Of a stretch of DNA of 64,000 bases, positions 16,649-34,310 are shown piece by piece. The translations under genes were made by a program, and so were the position numbers. Every line of letters starts with the position of its first letter. Position 1 is the first letter of the stretch. Under the pieces are notes generated by a model. It was not told the DNA's origin and did no database searches. It worked only from the letters and a program-made list of their open reading frames with translations. Source of the DNA: Pseudomonas alliivorans. Its GTDB lineage: Bacteria > Pseudomonadota > Gammaproteobacteria > Pseudomonadales > Pseudomonadaceae. The DNA is taken from positions 929,035-993,034 of the forward strand of contig NZ_JAFFZW010000002.1 of assembly GCF_017826695.1 (NCBI RefSeq), read 5' to 3'.

Positions 16649-18043
16649 TCAGACAGTCGCCTGGTTACCTTCGAACCAGGCCAGCTTTTCACGCAACTGA
16701 ACCACTTCGCCAATGATCACCAACGTCGGCGCGTGTACTTCGTGCTCGGCAACCAATTGCGGCAGGTTGGCCAGAGTACCCGTGAACACTCGCTGATTGG
16801 TGGTAGTGCCCTGTTGAACCAATGCCGCTGGCGTGTCCGCAGAACGCCCATGCCTGATCAGTTCCTGGCAGATCACCGGAAGGCCGATCAACCCCATGTA
16901 AAACACCAGGGTCTGCGCCGGAGCCACCAGATCGGACCACGGCAAATCGGTGGTGCCATCTTTCAGGTGGCCGGTAATGAAGCGCACCGATTGGGCATGA
17001 TCGCGGTGGGTCAACGGAATACCGGCGTAGGCCGCACAACCGCTGGCGGCTGTAATGCCGGGCACCACTTGAAACGGAATGCCGTGGGCGGCCAGCTCTT
17101 CGATTTCCTCGCCACCACGGCCGAAGATGAACGGGTCGCCGCCTTTCAGGCGAACCACGCGCTTGCCCTGCTTTGCCAGATCGACGAGTTGCTTGTTGAT
17201 CTGATCCTGCGGCACGGCATGTTCGGAGCGGCGCTTGCCGACGTAGACCCGCTCCGCATCGCGGCGGCATAGATCAAGAATGGTCGGCGCCACCAGACGG
17301 TCGTAGAGCACCACGTCCGCCTGCTGCATCAGCCGCAACGCCTTGAACGTCAGCAAGTCGGGATCGCCAGGGCCTGCGCCCACCAGATAGACCTCACCGG
17401 TTTCGGCTGGCGGCTCGCCTGCAATCTTGGCAATCAGCAGACGCTCGGCCTCCGCGCCCTGCCCGGCCAGTTGACGATCGGCAATGGCCCCCTGAAATAC
17501 ATCTTCCCAGAAGGCGCGGCGCTGCTGCACGTTGGGAAACAGACCTTTGACCTGATGACGGAAGCGCGCCGCCAGACCGGCCAGTTGCCCGTAGGTAGAA
17601 GGAATCCAGGTTTCCAGCTTGGCGCGGATGAGCCGCGCCAGCACCGGCGCATCGCCGCCACTGGACACTGCAATCACCAGCGGAGAGCGGTCGACGATGG
17701 CCGGAAAGATCACCGTGCACAGCGCAGGCGCATCGACCACGTTGACTGGCACGCAACGCGAGCGGGCATCATGGGAAACCTGAGCGTTGAGCGGCTCGTC
17801 GTCGGTCGCAGCGATGATCAGCACGCAGCCGTCCAGATCATCTTCGTGATAGCCACGCAGAATCAGTTCACCACCGCTCTGTACGACCAGCTCGCGCAAC
17901 TGGCTCTCGATTTCCGGTGCAACGACCCGGATGACGGCACCTGCCTCGAAGATCAGGCGAGATTTGCGAAGGGCGATTTCGCCGCCGCCGACCACCAGCA
18001 CGCGACTGCCACGCAGGTTATGGAACAGCGGCAGAAATTCCAT
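16649..18043 (-). CDS. cysG: CysG, siroheme synthase (methyltransferase/dehydrogenase/ferrochelatase)
   Basis: A 464-residue fusion that makes siroheme for sulfite and nitrite reductase. The N-terminal CysGB part (about 1-210) has NAD site [11 protein letters not shown] and [20 protein letters not shown]. The C-terminal CysGA part (about 215-457) has [24 protein letters not shown] and the SAM-binding [17 protein letters not shown]. Length equals that of E. coli CysG. Its ATG directly abuts the serS stop, so it is co-transcribed with serS. Confidence 0.96.
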   Translation of the reverse strand: MEFLPLFHNLRGSRVLVVGGGEIALRKSRLIFEAGAVIRVVAPEIESQLRELVVQSGGELILRGYHEDDLDGCVLIIAATDDEPLNAQVSHDARSRCVPVNVVDAPALCTVIFPAIVDRSPLVIAVSSGGDAPVLARLIRAKLETWIPSTYGQLAGLAARFRHQVKGLFPNVQQRRAFWEDVFQGAIADRQLAGQGAEAERLLIAKIAGEPPAETGEVYLVGAGPGDPDLLTFKALRLMQQADVVLYDRLVAPTILDLCRRDAERVYVGKRRSEHAVPQDQINKQLVDLAKQGKRVVRLKGGDPFIFGRGGEEIEELAAHGIPFQVVPGITAASGCAAYAGIPLTHRDHAQSVRFITGHLKDGTTDLPWSDLVAPAQTLVFYMGLIGLPVICQELIRHGRSADTPAALVQQGTTTNQRVFTGTLANLPQLVAEHEVHAPTLVIIGEVVQLREKLAWFEGNQATV

Positions 18044-19714
<1,671 letters not shown>

Positions 19715-19715
<1 letters not shown>

Positions 19716-21037
19716 TACTTTCTCCGCTTGCGGGGGCTGGCGTCATCCAGCGCACTCAGATGCCTGAGCTTTTCGCCGATCTTGAGTTCGAGACCGCGAG
19801 GTACCGGCTGGTAGTACTGGCGCGGTTCCAGCTCTTCAGGGAAGTAGTCTTCGCCTGCGGCGTAGGCATCCGGCTCGTCATGGGCATAGCGGTATTCTTC
19901 ACCATAGCCGAGCTGCTTCATCAGCTTGGTCGGCGCATTGCGCAAATGCAGCGGGACCTCAAGCGAACCCTGTTCGGACGCTTCACGCATGGCGCTCTTG
20001 AAGGCCATGTACACCGCGTTGCTTTTTGGTGCGCAGGCCAGATAAACAATGGCCTGAGCGACTGCCAGCTCGCCTTCCGGACTGCCCAGGCGCTCCTGAA
20101 CATCCCAGGCCGACATGCACAGCGGCAAGGCGCGCGGGTCGGCGTTGCCGATATCCTCGCTGGCCATGCGCACGACACGGCGCGCCAGGTACAAAGGATC
20201 ACAGCCACCATCGATCATACGGGCGAACCAGTACAGGGCAGCATCCGGGTTGGAACCGCGAATCGACTTGTGCAACGCCGATATCTGGTCGTAGAACGCT
20301 TCGCCGCCCTTGTCGAAACGACGTCGACTGTCACCGAGCAGGCTCTGCAGCAGTTCGGTACCGATCTCGCTGCCGTCTTCGGCCAGGTCGGAAGCATTCT
20401 CGAGCAGATTGAGCATGCGCCGCCCGTCACCGTCAGCGGCGGCCATGAGAATCGCGAACCCCTCATCGCTCAAGGTCAACTGACGTTGCCCCAGACCGCG
20501 ATCCTCGGTCAGTGCACGATGAACCAGCTTGCGCAGTGCGGTTTCATCCAGGCTCTTGAGCACATAGACCCGCGCCCGGGACAGCAACGCATTGTTCAGT
20601 TCAAAGGACGGATTCTCGGTAGTCGCACCGATGAAAATCAGGGTACCGTCTTCGACATACGGCAGAAACGCATCCTGCTGCGACTTGTTGAAGCGGTGCA
20701 CTTCGTCCACGAACAGGATCGTGCGACGACCGTACTGACCCGCCTGCTGCTTGGCGACCTCAACGGCCTGGCGAATTTCCTTTACCCCGGCCAGTACGGC
20801 GGAAACCGTTTCGAAGTGCGCATCCGATACCTTGGCCAACAGCCGGGCGAGCGTAGTCTTTCCGACGCCCGGCGGCCCCCAGAAGATCATGGAGTGCAGC
20901 GCGCCCTGCTCCAGCGCCTCGCGCAACGGCTTGCCATGAGCCAGCACGTGCTCCTGACCGACATATTCGTCCAGATTGGTCGCACGCAGACGTGCGGCCA
21001 GTGGCTGGGCGATGGGTTCGCGGCTAAACAGGTCCAT
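19715..21037 (-). CDS. rarA: RarA (MgsA), replication-associated recombination AAA+ protein
   Basis: A 440-residue clamp-loader-like ATPase acting at stalled replication forks with SSB and RecA. Walker [10 protein letters not shown], Walker [10 protein letters not shown], sensor 1 GATTENPSF and the C-terminal tetramerisation domain are visible. It lies between lolA (19 nt upstream) and crcB-serS, the usual Pseudomonas order as I recall it. Confidence 0.95.
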
Positions 21038-21056
21038 GGTTCGGAATCAGGCCTTC

Positions 21057-21680
21057 TTACTCTTGAATGACATCAGCACCCTTGGGGATCTGAAACTGAA
21101 ACTTGCTGGCGGCGATCGGCTCGTTGGCCTTGACGCCGGTGAACAGGATATTGGTGCGCTGGCCGACGCTGTCGATCAGCTGCATATCGTTGATAATGCC
21201 GTTACGGAACGAAAGGCGCAGGCTGTCGAACAGGGTATCGCGGGTCTTGGGCTTGAGCACGAAATCGATCACCCCACCGGCTTCCTTGGCGGTGATGTCG
21301 AAGCTTTCGCTGATCCTGGACACGTCGCCGGACAGCAGCAAGGCCGGGGTCTGGGTCAGACGCTGATCAAGGGTCTTGATCGTGACCTGCTCAAGATCCG
21401 GGTCCCAGAGCGAGACTTTCTTGCCGTCGGACACCATCAGTTGTTCCTGAGGTGCGTCCGTATGCCAGTTGAACAGGCCAGGGCGCTGCAGTGCCATTTC
21501 ACCGGACGTTTCCTGCAACTGGGTGCCCCCACCATCCAATGTCAACTGCGAGAAGCGTGCAGTCAGGGTGCGGGAGTTTTCCAGCAACTGGGTCAGGCGT
21601 GCCACGTCCTTGCTGTCTGCATGGGCGGGAATCAGGGAAAAGGTCAGTGCGGTTGCCAGCAGCATGCGGATAAGACGCAT
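21057..21680 (-). CDS. lolA: LolA, periplasmic lipoprotein carrier
   Basis: A 207-residue protein: signal peptide of about 21 residues (ending AHA), then the half-barrel with [12 protein letters not shown], the [25 protein letters not shown] region and the FKSIEFxDxxGQRT-like [13 protein letters not shown] near the C-terminus. It carries lipoproteins, possibly including HrcJ, from LolCDE to LolB. ATG 21680 has AGAGGAA; an in-frame start at 21701 is less likely. Confidence 0.94.
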   Translation of the reverse strand: MRLIRMLLATALTFSLIPAHADSKDVARLTQLLENSRTLTARFSQLTLDGGGTQLQETSGEMALQRPGLFNWHTDAPQEQLMVSDGKKVSLWDPDLEQVTIKTLDQRLTQTPALLLSGDVSRISESFDITAKEAGGVIDFVLKPKTRDTLFDSLRLSFRNGIINDMQLIDSVGQRTNILFTGVKANEPIAASKFQFQIPKGADVIQE

Positions 21681-21749
21681 GGAATTCCTCTTTGCAGTCA
21701 TTGGATGTCACGACAGCGAGCAGGACCCGCTGTCGACGCAGTTTTGCAA

Positions 21750-24152
<2,403 letters not shown>

Positions 24153-24630
24153 AACGCTTTAATTCCTGCGCTGGAGCGCGAACATCTCGTTGATTGACGT
24201 TGAACGGTTGTCGCCGGCACCGACTGCGCCCTGGCAAAAAAGGCGACAGCCCGCTGTAAGGCCTGTTCGAGAACCGTTTGAATGATAATGCGCAAAGCTG
24301 GCATTGTACGGCCTTACGGGCCTTGAGGTCTGTACGAAAACTCGCTTGACCGGCTTCATGCCTGATAAAAAGCCTGCGTTGAGGTCGACGATCTTCATCC
24401 ATTGTCGACAGCGTTCAATTTGAGCACGCATTTTCTTTTGTGACAAAGGCTTATGACAGGATTCTGCCAATAGCCCCCAACACTCGGTGCATGACCCCGC
24501 CATCCTCTGCATGCCCTACCGCAAGCGGCAGACAAGCGCCATAATGACGACCGCTTGTGACCGCGTTTGCCGCACGGAGTTGCACACACGCACCGCATGC
24601 GCCCTCCCCTTCCGCAAAGTCGTGATACCC
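24153..24630. other. Divergent promoter region ftsK/aat, no gene
   Basis: No frame on either strand has a ribosome site or a recognisable domain. In P. aeruginosa I recall trxB1 between ftsK and aat; no thioredoxin reductase motif is found in any frame here, so trxB is absent from this position. Confidence 0.55.
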
Positions 24631-25320
24631 ATGCTGACCTGGTTACAACGCAACAGCCTCGATTTTCCGCCCTTGGACAATGCACTTCGCGAGCCAAACG
24701 GACTGCTCGCTGCTGGTGGTGACCTTTCTGCCGACCGCCTGATTCGCGCCTACCGTCACGGTTGTTTCCCCTGGTTTCGGGATGGCCAGCCGATCCTGTG
24801 GTGGTCGCCCGATCCCAGGACCGTGCTGCTGCCAGAAGAGCTGCACGTCTCGCGCAGCCTGGGCAAGATCCTGCGTCAGGCCCGCTACACCGTTACCTTC
24901 GACCAGGACTTCGCCGCTGTCATACAGGCCTGTGCCGAGCCGCGCAGCTATGCCAATGAAACCTGGATAACCCGTTCGATGCAGGATGCCTACGTCGAGC
25001 TGCATCGCCGCGGGCACGCGCACAGCGTCGAGGTCTGGGAAAACGGTACTCTGGTCGGCGGCCTTTATGGCCTGGCGATGGGGCAACTGTTTTTCGGGGA
25101 GTCCATGTTCAGCCGCGCAGACAACGCGTCCAAGGTCGGATTCGCCACGCTGGTAGAACGCCTGCACGCCTGGGGCTTCGTTCTGATCGACTGCCAGATG
25201 CCTACCCGGCACTTGCACAGCTTCGGCGCACGCTCGATTCCACGGCAGACCTTTGCCGATTATTTGAACCGCCATCTGGATCACCCGACTAACGCAGACT
25301 GGTTACCTAGGCGAGTTTGA
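24631..25320 (+). CDS. aat: Leucyl/phenylalanyl-tRNA--protein transferase
   Basis: A 229-residue enzyme that adds Leu or Phe to N-terminal Arg/Lys, making N-degrons for ClpS/ClpAP. The family signatures [21 protein letters not shown] and [19 protein letters not shown] are all present, as is the C-terminal [14 protein letters not shown] motif. The frame runs upstream to 24487, but ATG 24631 matches the usual N-terminus MLTWL. First of the aat-bpt-infA group, whose products meet clpA/clpS just downstream. Confidence 0.96.
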   Translation: MLTWLQRNSLDFPPLDNALREPNGLLAAGGDLSADRLIRAYRHGCFPWFRDGQPILWWSPDPRTVLLPEELHVSRSLGKILRQARYTVTFDQDFAAVIQACAEPRSYANETWITRSMQDAYVELHRRGHAHSVEVWENGTLVGGLYGLAMGQLFFGESMFSRADNASKVGFATLVERLHAWGFVLIDCQMPTRHLHSFGARSIPRQTFADYLNRHLDHPTNADWLPRRV

Positions 25321-25369
25321 CAGGCTGGCATACACTCATGATTAAAGGTTTTTTGACAAGGGGGCGATC

Positions 25370-26077
25370 ATGACGGAGCTGGCGCGGCTTAAGTTTTATG
25401 CCACTCAACCCCACACCTGCAGTTATCTGCCTGAAGAACAGGCGACAACACTGTTTCTGGACCCCAGCCAGCCCATGGATGTTCAGGTGTATGCCGACCT
25501 GTCCGACATGGGTTTTCGTCGTAGCGGCGATCACCTGTACCGCCCTCACTGTCAGAACTGCAGTGCCTGTGTGCCGGCGCGCATCCCTGTGAACCTGTTC
25601 GTGCCTGACCGCCAGCAAAAACGCATCCTCAAGCGCAACGCCGATATTCAGGTGCGCAGTACCAAGCCCGTATTTACCCAGGAATACTTCGATCTTTACC
25701 AACGCTACATCGAACAGAGGCATGCCGATGGCGACATGTTTCCACCGAGCCGTGATCAATTTTCGACATTTCTGGTGCGAGACCTGCCATTTTCGCGCTT
25801 TTACGAGTTCCGTCTTGAGGGTCGGCTTCTGGCCGTAGCGGTGACCGACTTGCTGCCCAATGGTCTTTCTGCGGTCTACACCTTCTACGAACCCGAAGAA
25901 GAACGCCGCAGCCTGGGCCGCTACGCAATCCTGTGGCAGATAGCCGAAGCCGCAAGGCTGCAGTTGCATGCGGTGTATCTGGGGTACTGGATAAAGAACT
26001 GCAAAAAGATGAATTACAAGACTCAATATCGCCCTATCGAGCTGCTCACCAATCAAAGATGGGTCACTCTGTATTGA
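25370..26077 (+). CDS. bpt: Bpt (Ate1-like), leucyl transferase for N-terminal Asp/Glu
   Basis: A 235-residue protein of the Ate family; bacterial Bpt adds Leu to N-terminal Asp or Glu. The N-terminal Cys pair region [11 protein letters not shown] and the second Cys motif [12 protein letters not shown] are intact, followed by the ELTNQR-like C-terminus. ATG 25370 has AAGGGGG. Often annotated ate; the leucyl specificity is family knowledge for gamma-proteobacterial members. Confidence 0.93.
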   Translation: MTELARLKFYATQPHTCSYLPEEQATTLFLDPSQPMDVQVYADLSDMGFRRSGDHLYRPHCQNCSACVPARIPVNLFVPDRQQKRILKRNADIQVRSTKPVFTQEYFDLYQRYIEQRHADGDMFPPSRDQFSTFLVRDLPFSRFYEFRLEGRLLAVAVTDLLPNGLSAVYTFYEPEEERRSLGRYAILWQIAEAARLQLHAVYLGYWIKNCKKMNYKTQYRPIELLTNQRWVTLY

Positions 26078-26178
26078 ACCCCTTGGCTTAAACAGGTTTT
26101 TTCGGGCACAATGCACGCCGCTTTTGCCTGGCGCCACTTGCACCGGGCCACTCATTTGTATACCGAGGGCTTTACTGC

Positions 26179-26397
26179 ATGTCGAAAGAAGACAGCTTCG
26201 AAATGGAAGGCACTGTCGTCGACACCCTGCCCAACACCATGTTTCGCGTGGAGTTGGAAAACGGGCACGTCGTAACCGCGCATATCTCCGGCAAGATGCG
26301 CAAGAACTACATCCGTATTCTGACCGGTGACAAGGTGCGTGTAGAGTTGACGCCCTATGACTTGAGCAAAGGGCGTATCACCTACCGCGCTCGTTAA
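26179..26397 (+). CDS. infA: Translation initiation factor IF-1
   Basis: A 72-residue OB-fold protein: [37 protein letters not shown] and [11 protein letters not shown] at the end are near-invariant. It blocks the ribosomal A site during initiation. Followed by a very strong terminator. Confidence 0.98.
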
Positions 26398-26410
26398 TCA
26401 GGCATTAACA

Positions 26411-26438
26411 AAAACGCCCGGCATATGCCGGGCGTTTT
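26411..26438. terminator. Bidirectional terminator between infA and clpA
   Basis: A 28-bp perfect palindrome (AAAACGCCCGGCAT and its complement) flanked by T-runs on both strands, 13 nt after infA and 71 nt after the clpA stop. It should end both convergent transcripts. Confidence 0.93.
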
Positions 26439-26509
26439 TGTTTCTGACCAGTAAAGACAGTCTGAACATGTTCAGGACTGCGCCCGCTCCGGGCGCACCC
26501 CCTACTGCA

Positions 26510-28783
26510 TCACGCCATTTCTGCCGTGGTTTCGTAGTCGAACGTGATCTCGCCATCCTTGATGTCGATGTGAACCACACCACCGTGCTCCGACAATTCG
26601 CCGAACAGGATCTCTTCGGCCAGTGGCCGCTTGATCTTGTCCTGAATCAGGCGGGCCATTGGTCGAGCGCCCATCGCCGCATCGTAGCCACCCTGCGCCA
26701 GCCAGCTTCTGGCCGCGTCGGAGACTTCGAGCAGAACACGCTTGTCTTCCAGCTGCGCCTGAAGCTCGGTGAGGAACTTGTCCACCACGCTCTTGATGAC
26801 TTCGTGGCTGAGACGGCCAAACTGGATGATGGTGTCCAGGCGGTTGCGGAATTCCGGCGTGAAACTCTTCTTGATCACTTCCATCGCATCGGAAGAGTGA
26901 TCCTGATGAGTGAAGCCGATCGAGGCCCTTGCAGCCGATTCAGCACCGGCATTGGTGGTCATGATCACGATCACGTTACGGAAGTCGGCCTTGCGCCCGT
27001 TGTTATCGGTCAGCGTACCGTGGTCCATGACCTGCAGCAGCAGGTTGAAGACTTCCGGATGCGCCTTTTCGATTTCATCAAGCAACAACACGCAATGCGG
27101 TTGACGCGTGATGGCCTCGGTCAGCAGACCACCCTGATCGAACCCGACATAACCTGGAGGCGCACCGATGAGACGGGAAACGGTATGCCGCTCCATGTAC
27201 TCGGACATGTCGAAACGAATCAGCTCGACGCCCAGCGCCTTGGCCAGCTGGCGAGCTGCCTCGGTCTTGCCGACACCGGTCGGCCCTGCGAACAGGAACG
27301 AACCGACAGGCTTGTCCGGTGACTTGAGCCCCGCACGGGACAGCTTGATCGCCGTGGACAGCGAATCGATCGCTGCATCCTGGCCGAACACCGTAAGCTT
27401 GAGATCGCGTTCCAGATTACGCAGCAGTTCCTTGTCGGAGCTGTTGACGTGTTTCGGGGGAATGCGTGCAATCTTGGCGACGATGTCTTCAACCTGCGGC
27501 ACGTCGATCCGCTTGACCCGTTGCTCCACCGGCTGCAGACGCTGATAGGCGCCCGCCTCATCAATCACGTCGATTGCCTTGTCGGGCATGTGACGATCAT
27601 TGATGTAGCGCGATGCAAGCTCGGCTGCGGCGCGCAGCGCCTCGTCGCTGTACTCGATGCTGTGATGCTGTTCGAAACGCCCCTTCAGCCCTCTCAGGAT
27701 GCCAATGGTGTCCTCGACCGAAGGTTCGGACACATCGACTTTCTGGAAACGACGTGCCAGTGCACGATCCTTCTCGAAAATTCCGCGGAATTCCTGGAAG
27801 GTGGTCGAACCAATGCAGCGGATGTCACCCGAGGACAACAGTGGCTTGAGCAGATTCGAAGCGTCCATGACCCCACCGGATGCCGCGCCGGCACCAATGA
27901 TGGTATGGATCTCATCGATGAACAGAATGGCATGCGGACGCTTGCGCAGCTCATTGAGCAGCGCCTTGAAGCGCTTCTCGAAATCGCCACGGTATTTGGT
28001 ACCGGCCAGCAACGCACCCAGGTCAAGCGAGTAGACGACACTGCTGGCAAGCAGGTCAGGGACCTGATTGTCGACAATACGCTTGGCCAGGCCCTCGGCG
28101 ATTGCGGTCTTGCCAACGCCTGCCTCACCGACCAGCAGTGGGTTGTTCTTGCGACGACGCGCCAGAATCTGCGCAACCCGCTCGACTTCGCTTTCGCGGC
28201 CGACCAGCGGATCGATACGCCCCTGACGGGCCAGTTCGTTCAGATTGCTGGCATAGGCATCCAGAGGATTGCCAGAGGAAGATGCTTCACCGCCCTCGTC
28301 GTCCTGCATATCTTGCTCACCTTCAGAAGAGTGTTCGCCATGCCCTGGAACCTTGGAGATCCCGTGGGCGATGTAATTGACGACATCAATCCGGGCAACG
28401 CTCTGCTGCTTAAGCAGAAACACGGCCTGGCTTTCCTGCTCACTGAAAATCGCAACCAGCACATTGGCACCGGTCACTTCACGCTTGCCGGAGCTCTGTA
28501 CGTGGAAGACTGCGCGCTGCAGGACGCGCTGGAAACCTAACGTCGGCTGGGTTTCGCGATCCTCGTCGTGAACGGGGATCAGTGGTGTGGTGGAGTCGAT
28601 AAACTCCTGCAGATCATGCTTGAGCTTATCGAGGTTTGCGCCGCAGGCACGCAAGACAGTGGCTGCAGCCTCATTATCCAATAAAGCCAGCAGGAGGTGC
28701 TCGACCGTCATGAACTCATGACGTTTCGAACGCGCTTCCTTGAAGGCCAGATTGAGGGTGACTTCGAGCTCACGGTTTAACAT
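26510..28783 (-). CDS. clpA: ClpA, ATPase subunit of the ClpAP protease
   Basis: A 757-residue AAA+ unfoldase. N-domain repeats (1-145) bind ClpS; D1 has Walker A GEAGVGKT and D2 Walker A GPTGVGKT; the ClpP-docking tripeptide appears as IGF in [18 protein letters not shown] (IGL in E. coli). An acidic linker (about 160-172) separates N and D1. The gene is 30 nt downstream of clpS. No ClpA C-terminal degron is evident (ends TTAEMA). Confidence 0.97.
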   Translation of the reverse strand: MLNRELEVTLNLAFKEARSKRHEFMTVEHLLLALLDNEAAATVLRACGANLDKLKHDLQEFIDSTTPLIPVHDEDRETQPTLGFQRVLQRAVFHVQSSGKREVTGANVLVAIFSEQESQAVFLLKQQSVARIDVVNYIAHGISKVPGHGEHSSEGEQDMQDDEGGEASSSGNPLDAYASNLNELARQGRIDPLVGRESEVERVAQILARRRKNNPLLVGEAGVGKTAIAEGLAKRIVDNQVPDLLASSVVYSLDLGALLAGTKYRGDFEKRFKALLNELRKRPHAILFIDEIHTIIGAGAASGGVMDASNLLKPLLSSGDIRCIGSTTFQEFRGIFEKDRALARRFQKVDVSEPSVEDTIGILRGLKGRFEQHHSIEYSDEALRAAAELASRYINDRHMPDKAIDVIDEAGAYQRLQPVEQRVKRIDVPQVEDIVAKIARIPPKHVNSSDKELLRNLERDLKLTVFGQDAAIDSLSTAIKLSRAGLKSPDKPVGSFLFAGPTGVGKTEAARQLAKALGVELIRFDMSEYMERHTVSRLIGAPPGYVGFDQGGLLTEAITRQPHCVLLLDEIEKAHPEVFNLLLQVMDHGTLTDNNGRKADFRNVIVIMTTNAGAESAARASIGFTHQDHSSDAMEVIKKSFTPEFRNRLDTIIQFGRLSHEVIKSVVDKFLTELQAQLEDKRVLLEVSDAARSWLAQGGYDAAMGARPMARLIQDKIKRPLAEEILFGELSEHGGVVHIDIKDGEITFDYETTAEMA

Positions 28784-28813
28784 AGCTTCACCTCATACCC
28801 AAGTGGTCGGCGA

Positions 28814-29176
28814 TTAACCGTCCTTCTCGATCTCACAGAGTAGTGGATGCTGGCTCTCCCTGGCGTATTGATTGACCTGCATTGCCTTGGTCTCGGCGAT
28901 GTCGCGGGTAAACAATCCGCAAACTGCCCGTCCCTCTGTATGGACGGCCAGCATGACCTTGGTAGCCAGCTCACGATTCAGGTTAAAAAACACCTCGAGC
29001 ACTTCAACGACGAAATCCATCGGGGTGTAGTCATCGTTAAATAAAACCACCTTGTACATCGGTGGAGCCTGCAGGGTCGGCTTGGCGTCCTGCACTGCGA
29101 TGCCAGCCGAGTCGTCCTCGTGTGATTGCGGACCATCCTGATTGAATGTTAGTCGAATCTTGCTGAATGCATGCAT
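28814..29176 (-). CDS. clpS: ClpS, N-degron adaptor for ClpAP
   Basis: A 120-residue adaptor. The disordered N-tail (about 1-37) is followed by the core [23 protein letters not shown], where NDD..MDF residues form the pocket for N-terminal Leu/Phe/Trp/Tyr, and by [20 protein letters not shown], where the His contacts the alpha-amino group. Transcribed with clpA and divergently from cspD, the same arrangement as in E. coli. Confidence 0.97.
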   Translation of the reverse strand: MHAFSKIRLTFNQDGPQSHEDDSAGIAVQDAKPTLQAPPMYKVVLFNDDYTPMDFVVEVLEVFFNLNRELATKVMLAVHTEGRAVCGLFTRDIAETKAMQVNQYARESQHPLLCEIEKDG

Positions 29177-29398
29177 GGAAAGAAACGTTCATGGTAAAGG
29201 GCGGATTGAGCCTGAGTCGCGATCTGACCAGTTTTGAAATGGACTGCCGCATGACCTTGACTATCAGCTAAACGGTGTTACAAACAATAGAGCCCACATT
29301 GGGTAAAAAGGGTCCGCGCAGTCAACCAAAATTTTTTAGGTCAGGCGGATTGAGGTGGATGATACTCCAGACGGAGTCCTTTGCAGAGGGATATGGCT

Positions 29399-29668
29399 AT
29401 GCTCAGTGGTAAAGTCAAGTGGTTCAATAATGCAAAAGGCTATGGATTTATCCTTGCCGACGGCAGGGACGAAGATCTGTTCGCTCATTATTCGGCTATT
29501 CACATGGATGGTTACAAAACACTCAAGGCGGGCCAGCCGGTCAGCTTTGATATTATCCAGGGCCCGAAGGGTTTGCATGCAGTGAATATAACCACAGTCA
29601 CGGCAGGCGTCAGCGCTGCGACTGAAGGTTCGAATGCAGCTCAGAAAGCTTCAAACGTGCCAGCATAG
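29399..29668 (+). CDS. cspD: CspD, cold-shock-domain protein
   Basis: An 89-residue protein: cold shock domain with RNP1 KGYGFI and RNP2 DLFAHYSAI, then a short Ala/Ser-rich tail (about 68-89). E. coli CspD is stationary-phase induced and inhibits replication initiation and elongation; that role is family knowledge. Two ATGs (29393, 29399) are in frame; AGAGGG is 8 nt before the second and only 2 nt before the first, so 29399 is chosen. Confidence 0.94.
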   Translation: MLSGKVKWFNNAKGYGFILADGRDEDLFAHYSAIHMDGYKTLKAGQPVSFDIIQGPKGLHAVNITTVTAGVSAATEGSNAAQKASNVPA

Positions 29669-29700
29669 GGCGAACCACCACAAACGCCAGCCATAGGAAA

Positions 29701-29729
29701 CAGCCGGTTCGGAATCTCTGAACCGGCTG
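29701..29729. terminator. Terminator between cspD and icd
   Basis: CAGCCGGTTC and GAACCGGCTG make a 10-bp perfect stem with a 9-nt loop between the convergent cspD and icd; it is followed by TTTCC on the minus strand and CTTCTG on plus. Confidence 0.75.
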
Positions 29730-29748
29730 CTTCTGATAGCTGGGTGGT

Positions 29749-31005
29749 TCACATGTGTTCGATGAGCGCATCGCCGAATGCTGAGGAGGACAACAACGTT
29801 GCGCCCTCCATCAACCGCTCAAAGTCATAGGTCACCGTTTTAGCGGAGATTGTGCCGTTGGTGCCTTTGATGATCAGTTCTGCCGCCTCTGCCCACCCCA
29901 TGTGCCGCAGCATCATTTCAGCCGACAGAATCAGCGAACCCGGATTGACCTGATCCTTGCCCGCGTACCGGGGAGCGGTGCCGTGTGTCGCTTCGAACAT
30001 CGCGACGGTGTCCGAAAGGTTGGCCCCTGGCGCAATACCTATTCCGCCGACTTCGGCCGCCAGCGCGTCGGACAGGTAGTCGCCATTGAGATTGAGCGTA
30101 GCGATCACATCATATTCGGCCGGCCTGAGCAGAATCTGCTGCAGCATGGCGTCGGCGATAACGTCTTTCACGACAATGTCCTTGCCGGTCTTCGGGCTTT
30201 TGAACTGCATCCATGGACCGCCCTCAAGCAAAGTCGCCCCGAAGTCTTCGGCCGCCAGCTCGTAAGCCCACTCCTTGAAGGCGCCCTCGGTGTATTTCAT
30301 GATATTGCCCTTGTGGACAATGGTCAGCGAAGCGCGATCGTTATCGACCGTGTATTGCAGCGCCTTGCGCACCAGGCGCCGGGTGCCCTCTCTGGAAACC
30401 GGCTTGACGCCAATGCCGCAGTCCTGATCGAAACGGATCTTCGTGACACCCATTTCCTCTTTCAGGAATCTGATGACTTTGGCGGCCTCGGCCGAACCGG
30501 CTTTCCATTCAACGCCAGCGTAAATGTCCTCCGAGTTCTCGCGAAAAATCGTCATGTTCACATCACCCGGCCGCTTCACGGGACTGGGCACGCCCTCGAA
30601 CCAGCGGACCGGACGCAGACACACATACAGATCAAGTTCCTGGCGCAGCGCGACATTGAGCGAGCGTATGCCACCGCCTACAGGCGTGGTCAACGGTCCC
30701 TTGATGGAAACCATGTAGTCTTTGACTGCGTGCAGGGTTTCATCGGGCAGCCAGGTATCCGGGCCATAGACACGGGTTGCTTTTTCGCCTGCGTAGACTT
30801 CCATCCAGGCAATCCGGCGCTGGCCGTCGTACGCTTTTTCAACGGCCGCATCCACGACCTTGATCATGACGGGGCTGATGTCCACGCCGATCCCGTCACC
30901 TTCTATATAGGGAATGATCGGTTTGTCAGGTACGTTCAGGGAGTGATCGGGATTGACCGTAATTTTTTCGCCCACATCTGGAATGCTTATGCTCTGGTAT
31001 TCCAT
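29749..31005 (-). CDS. icd: Isocitrate dehydrogenase, NADP-dependent, dimeric (Icd)
   Basis: A 418-residue homodimeric TCA enzyme converting isocitrate to 2-oxoglutarate and CO2. [13 protein letters not shown] holds the phosphorylatable substrate Ser; [17 protein letters not shown], the metal-binding [11 protein letters not shown] and [13 protein letters not shown] are seen. ATG 31005 has CGGAG; the frame to 31164 is extra. A second, unrelated isocitrate dehydrogenase is divergent from it. Whether an AceK kinase controls it cannot be told here. Confidence 0.96.
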   Translation of the reverse strand: MEYQSISIPDVGEKITVNPDHSLNVPDKPIIPYIEGDGIGVDISPVMIKVVDAAVEKAYDGQRRIAWMEVYAGEKATRVYGPDTWLPDETLHAVKDYMVSIKGPLTTPVGGGIRSLNVALRQELDLYVCLRPVRWFEGVPSPVKRPGDVNMTIFRENSEDIYAGVEWKAGSAEAAKVIRFLKEEMGVTKIRFDQDCGIGVKPVSREGTRRLVRKALQYTVDNDRASLTIVHKGNIMKYTEGAFKEWAYELAAEDFGATLLEGGPWMQFKSPKTGKDIVVKDVIADAMLQQILLRPAEYDVIATLNLNGDYLSDALAAEVGGIGIAPGANLSDTVAMFEATHGTAPRYAGKDQVNPGSLILSAEMMLRHMGWAEAAELIIKGTNGTISAKTVTYDFERLMEGATLLSSSAFGDALIEHM

Positions 31006-33670
<2,665 letters not shown>

Positions 33671-33706
33671 GAGGCAAAACGGCGACGCTGTCCAGCATCG
33701 CCCCTG

Positions 33707-33736
33707 AAAGCCCCGGCCATGCGCCGGGGCTTTTTC
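33707..33736 (+). terminator. Terminator of idh
   Basis: AAAGCCCCGGC, CATGC, GCCGGGGC followed by TTTTT, 37 nt after the idh stop. Confidence 0.92.
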
Positions 33737-33803
33737 GTTCAAGCGAAGAGCACGTTACAACACCTATACTTCGCGCCTCATTCCTCTCTCGAAGGAGCCA
33801 CGT

Positions 33804-34250
33804 ATGGATTGGCAAGCCCACGTTACCGTTGCCACGATTGTCGAGGACCAGGGTAGATTTCTGTTTGTCGAAGAGATCAAGGGGGGTCGCAAGGTGCTGA
33901 ATCAGCCCGCAGGTCATCTGGATCCGAACGAAAGCCTGCAGCGCGCGGCCGTTCGCGAAACGTTGGAAGAGACCGGCTGGGATGTGGAACTCACCAGCGT
34001 GGTGGGGATTTACCTCTATACCGCACCCAGCAACGGCGTGACCTATCAGCGGATCTGCTTTGCCGCCAAGGCGCTACGCCATCATCCCGACTACACCTTG
34101 GATGACGGCATCGTCCGACCGATCTGGCTGACACGCGACCAACTGCTTGGCGAGCAGGACCGCTGGCGCAGTGAGCTGGTACTGCGCTGCGTGGACGATT
34201 ATTTGAATGGCGAACGATTCAGTCTCGACCTGCTGCGCGACAAGGCGTGA
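33804..34250 (+). CDS. nudJ: Nudix hydrolase, NudJ-like phosphatase
   Basis: A 148-residue Nudix protein. The box GHLDPNESLQRAAVRETLEETGWDV follows the G-x5-E-x7-REUxEExGU rule exactly. NudJ of E. coli releases Pi from nucleoside tri- and diphosphates and from hydroxymethylpyrimidine-PP; it is also linked to mnmA in that genome, as here (60 nt upstream of mnmA). AAGGAG precedes ATG 33804. Exact substrate unknown. Confidence 0.88.
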   Translation: MDWQAHVTVATIVEDQGRFLFVEEIKGGRKVLNQPAGHLDPNESLQRAAVRETLEETGWDVELTSVVGIYLYTAPSNGVTYQRICFAAKALRHHPDYTLDDGIVRPIWLTRDQLLGEQDRWRSELVLRCVDDYLNGERFSLDLLRDKA

Positions 34251-34310
34251 GACTGGACGCCCTCAGCCTGATAGAATCGCGTCCTTTTCAAGGCCACCCA
34301 TTGAATCCCT

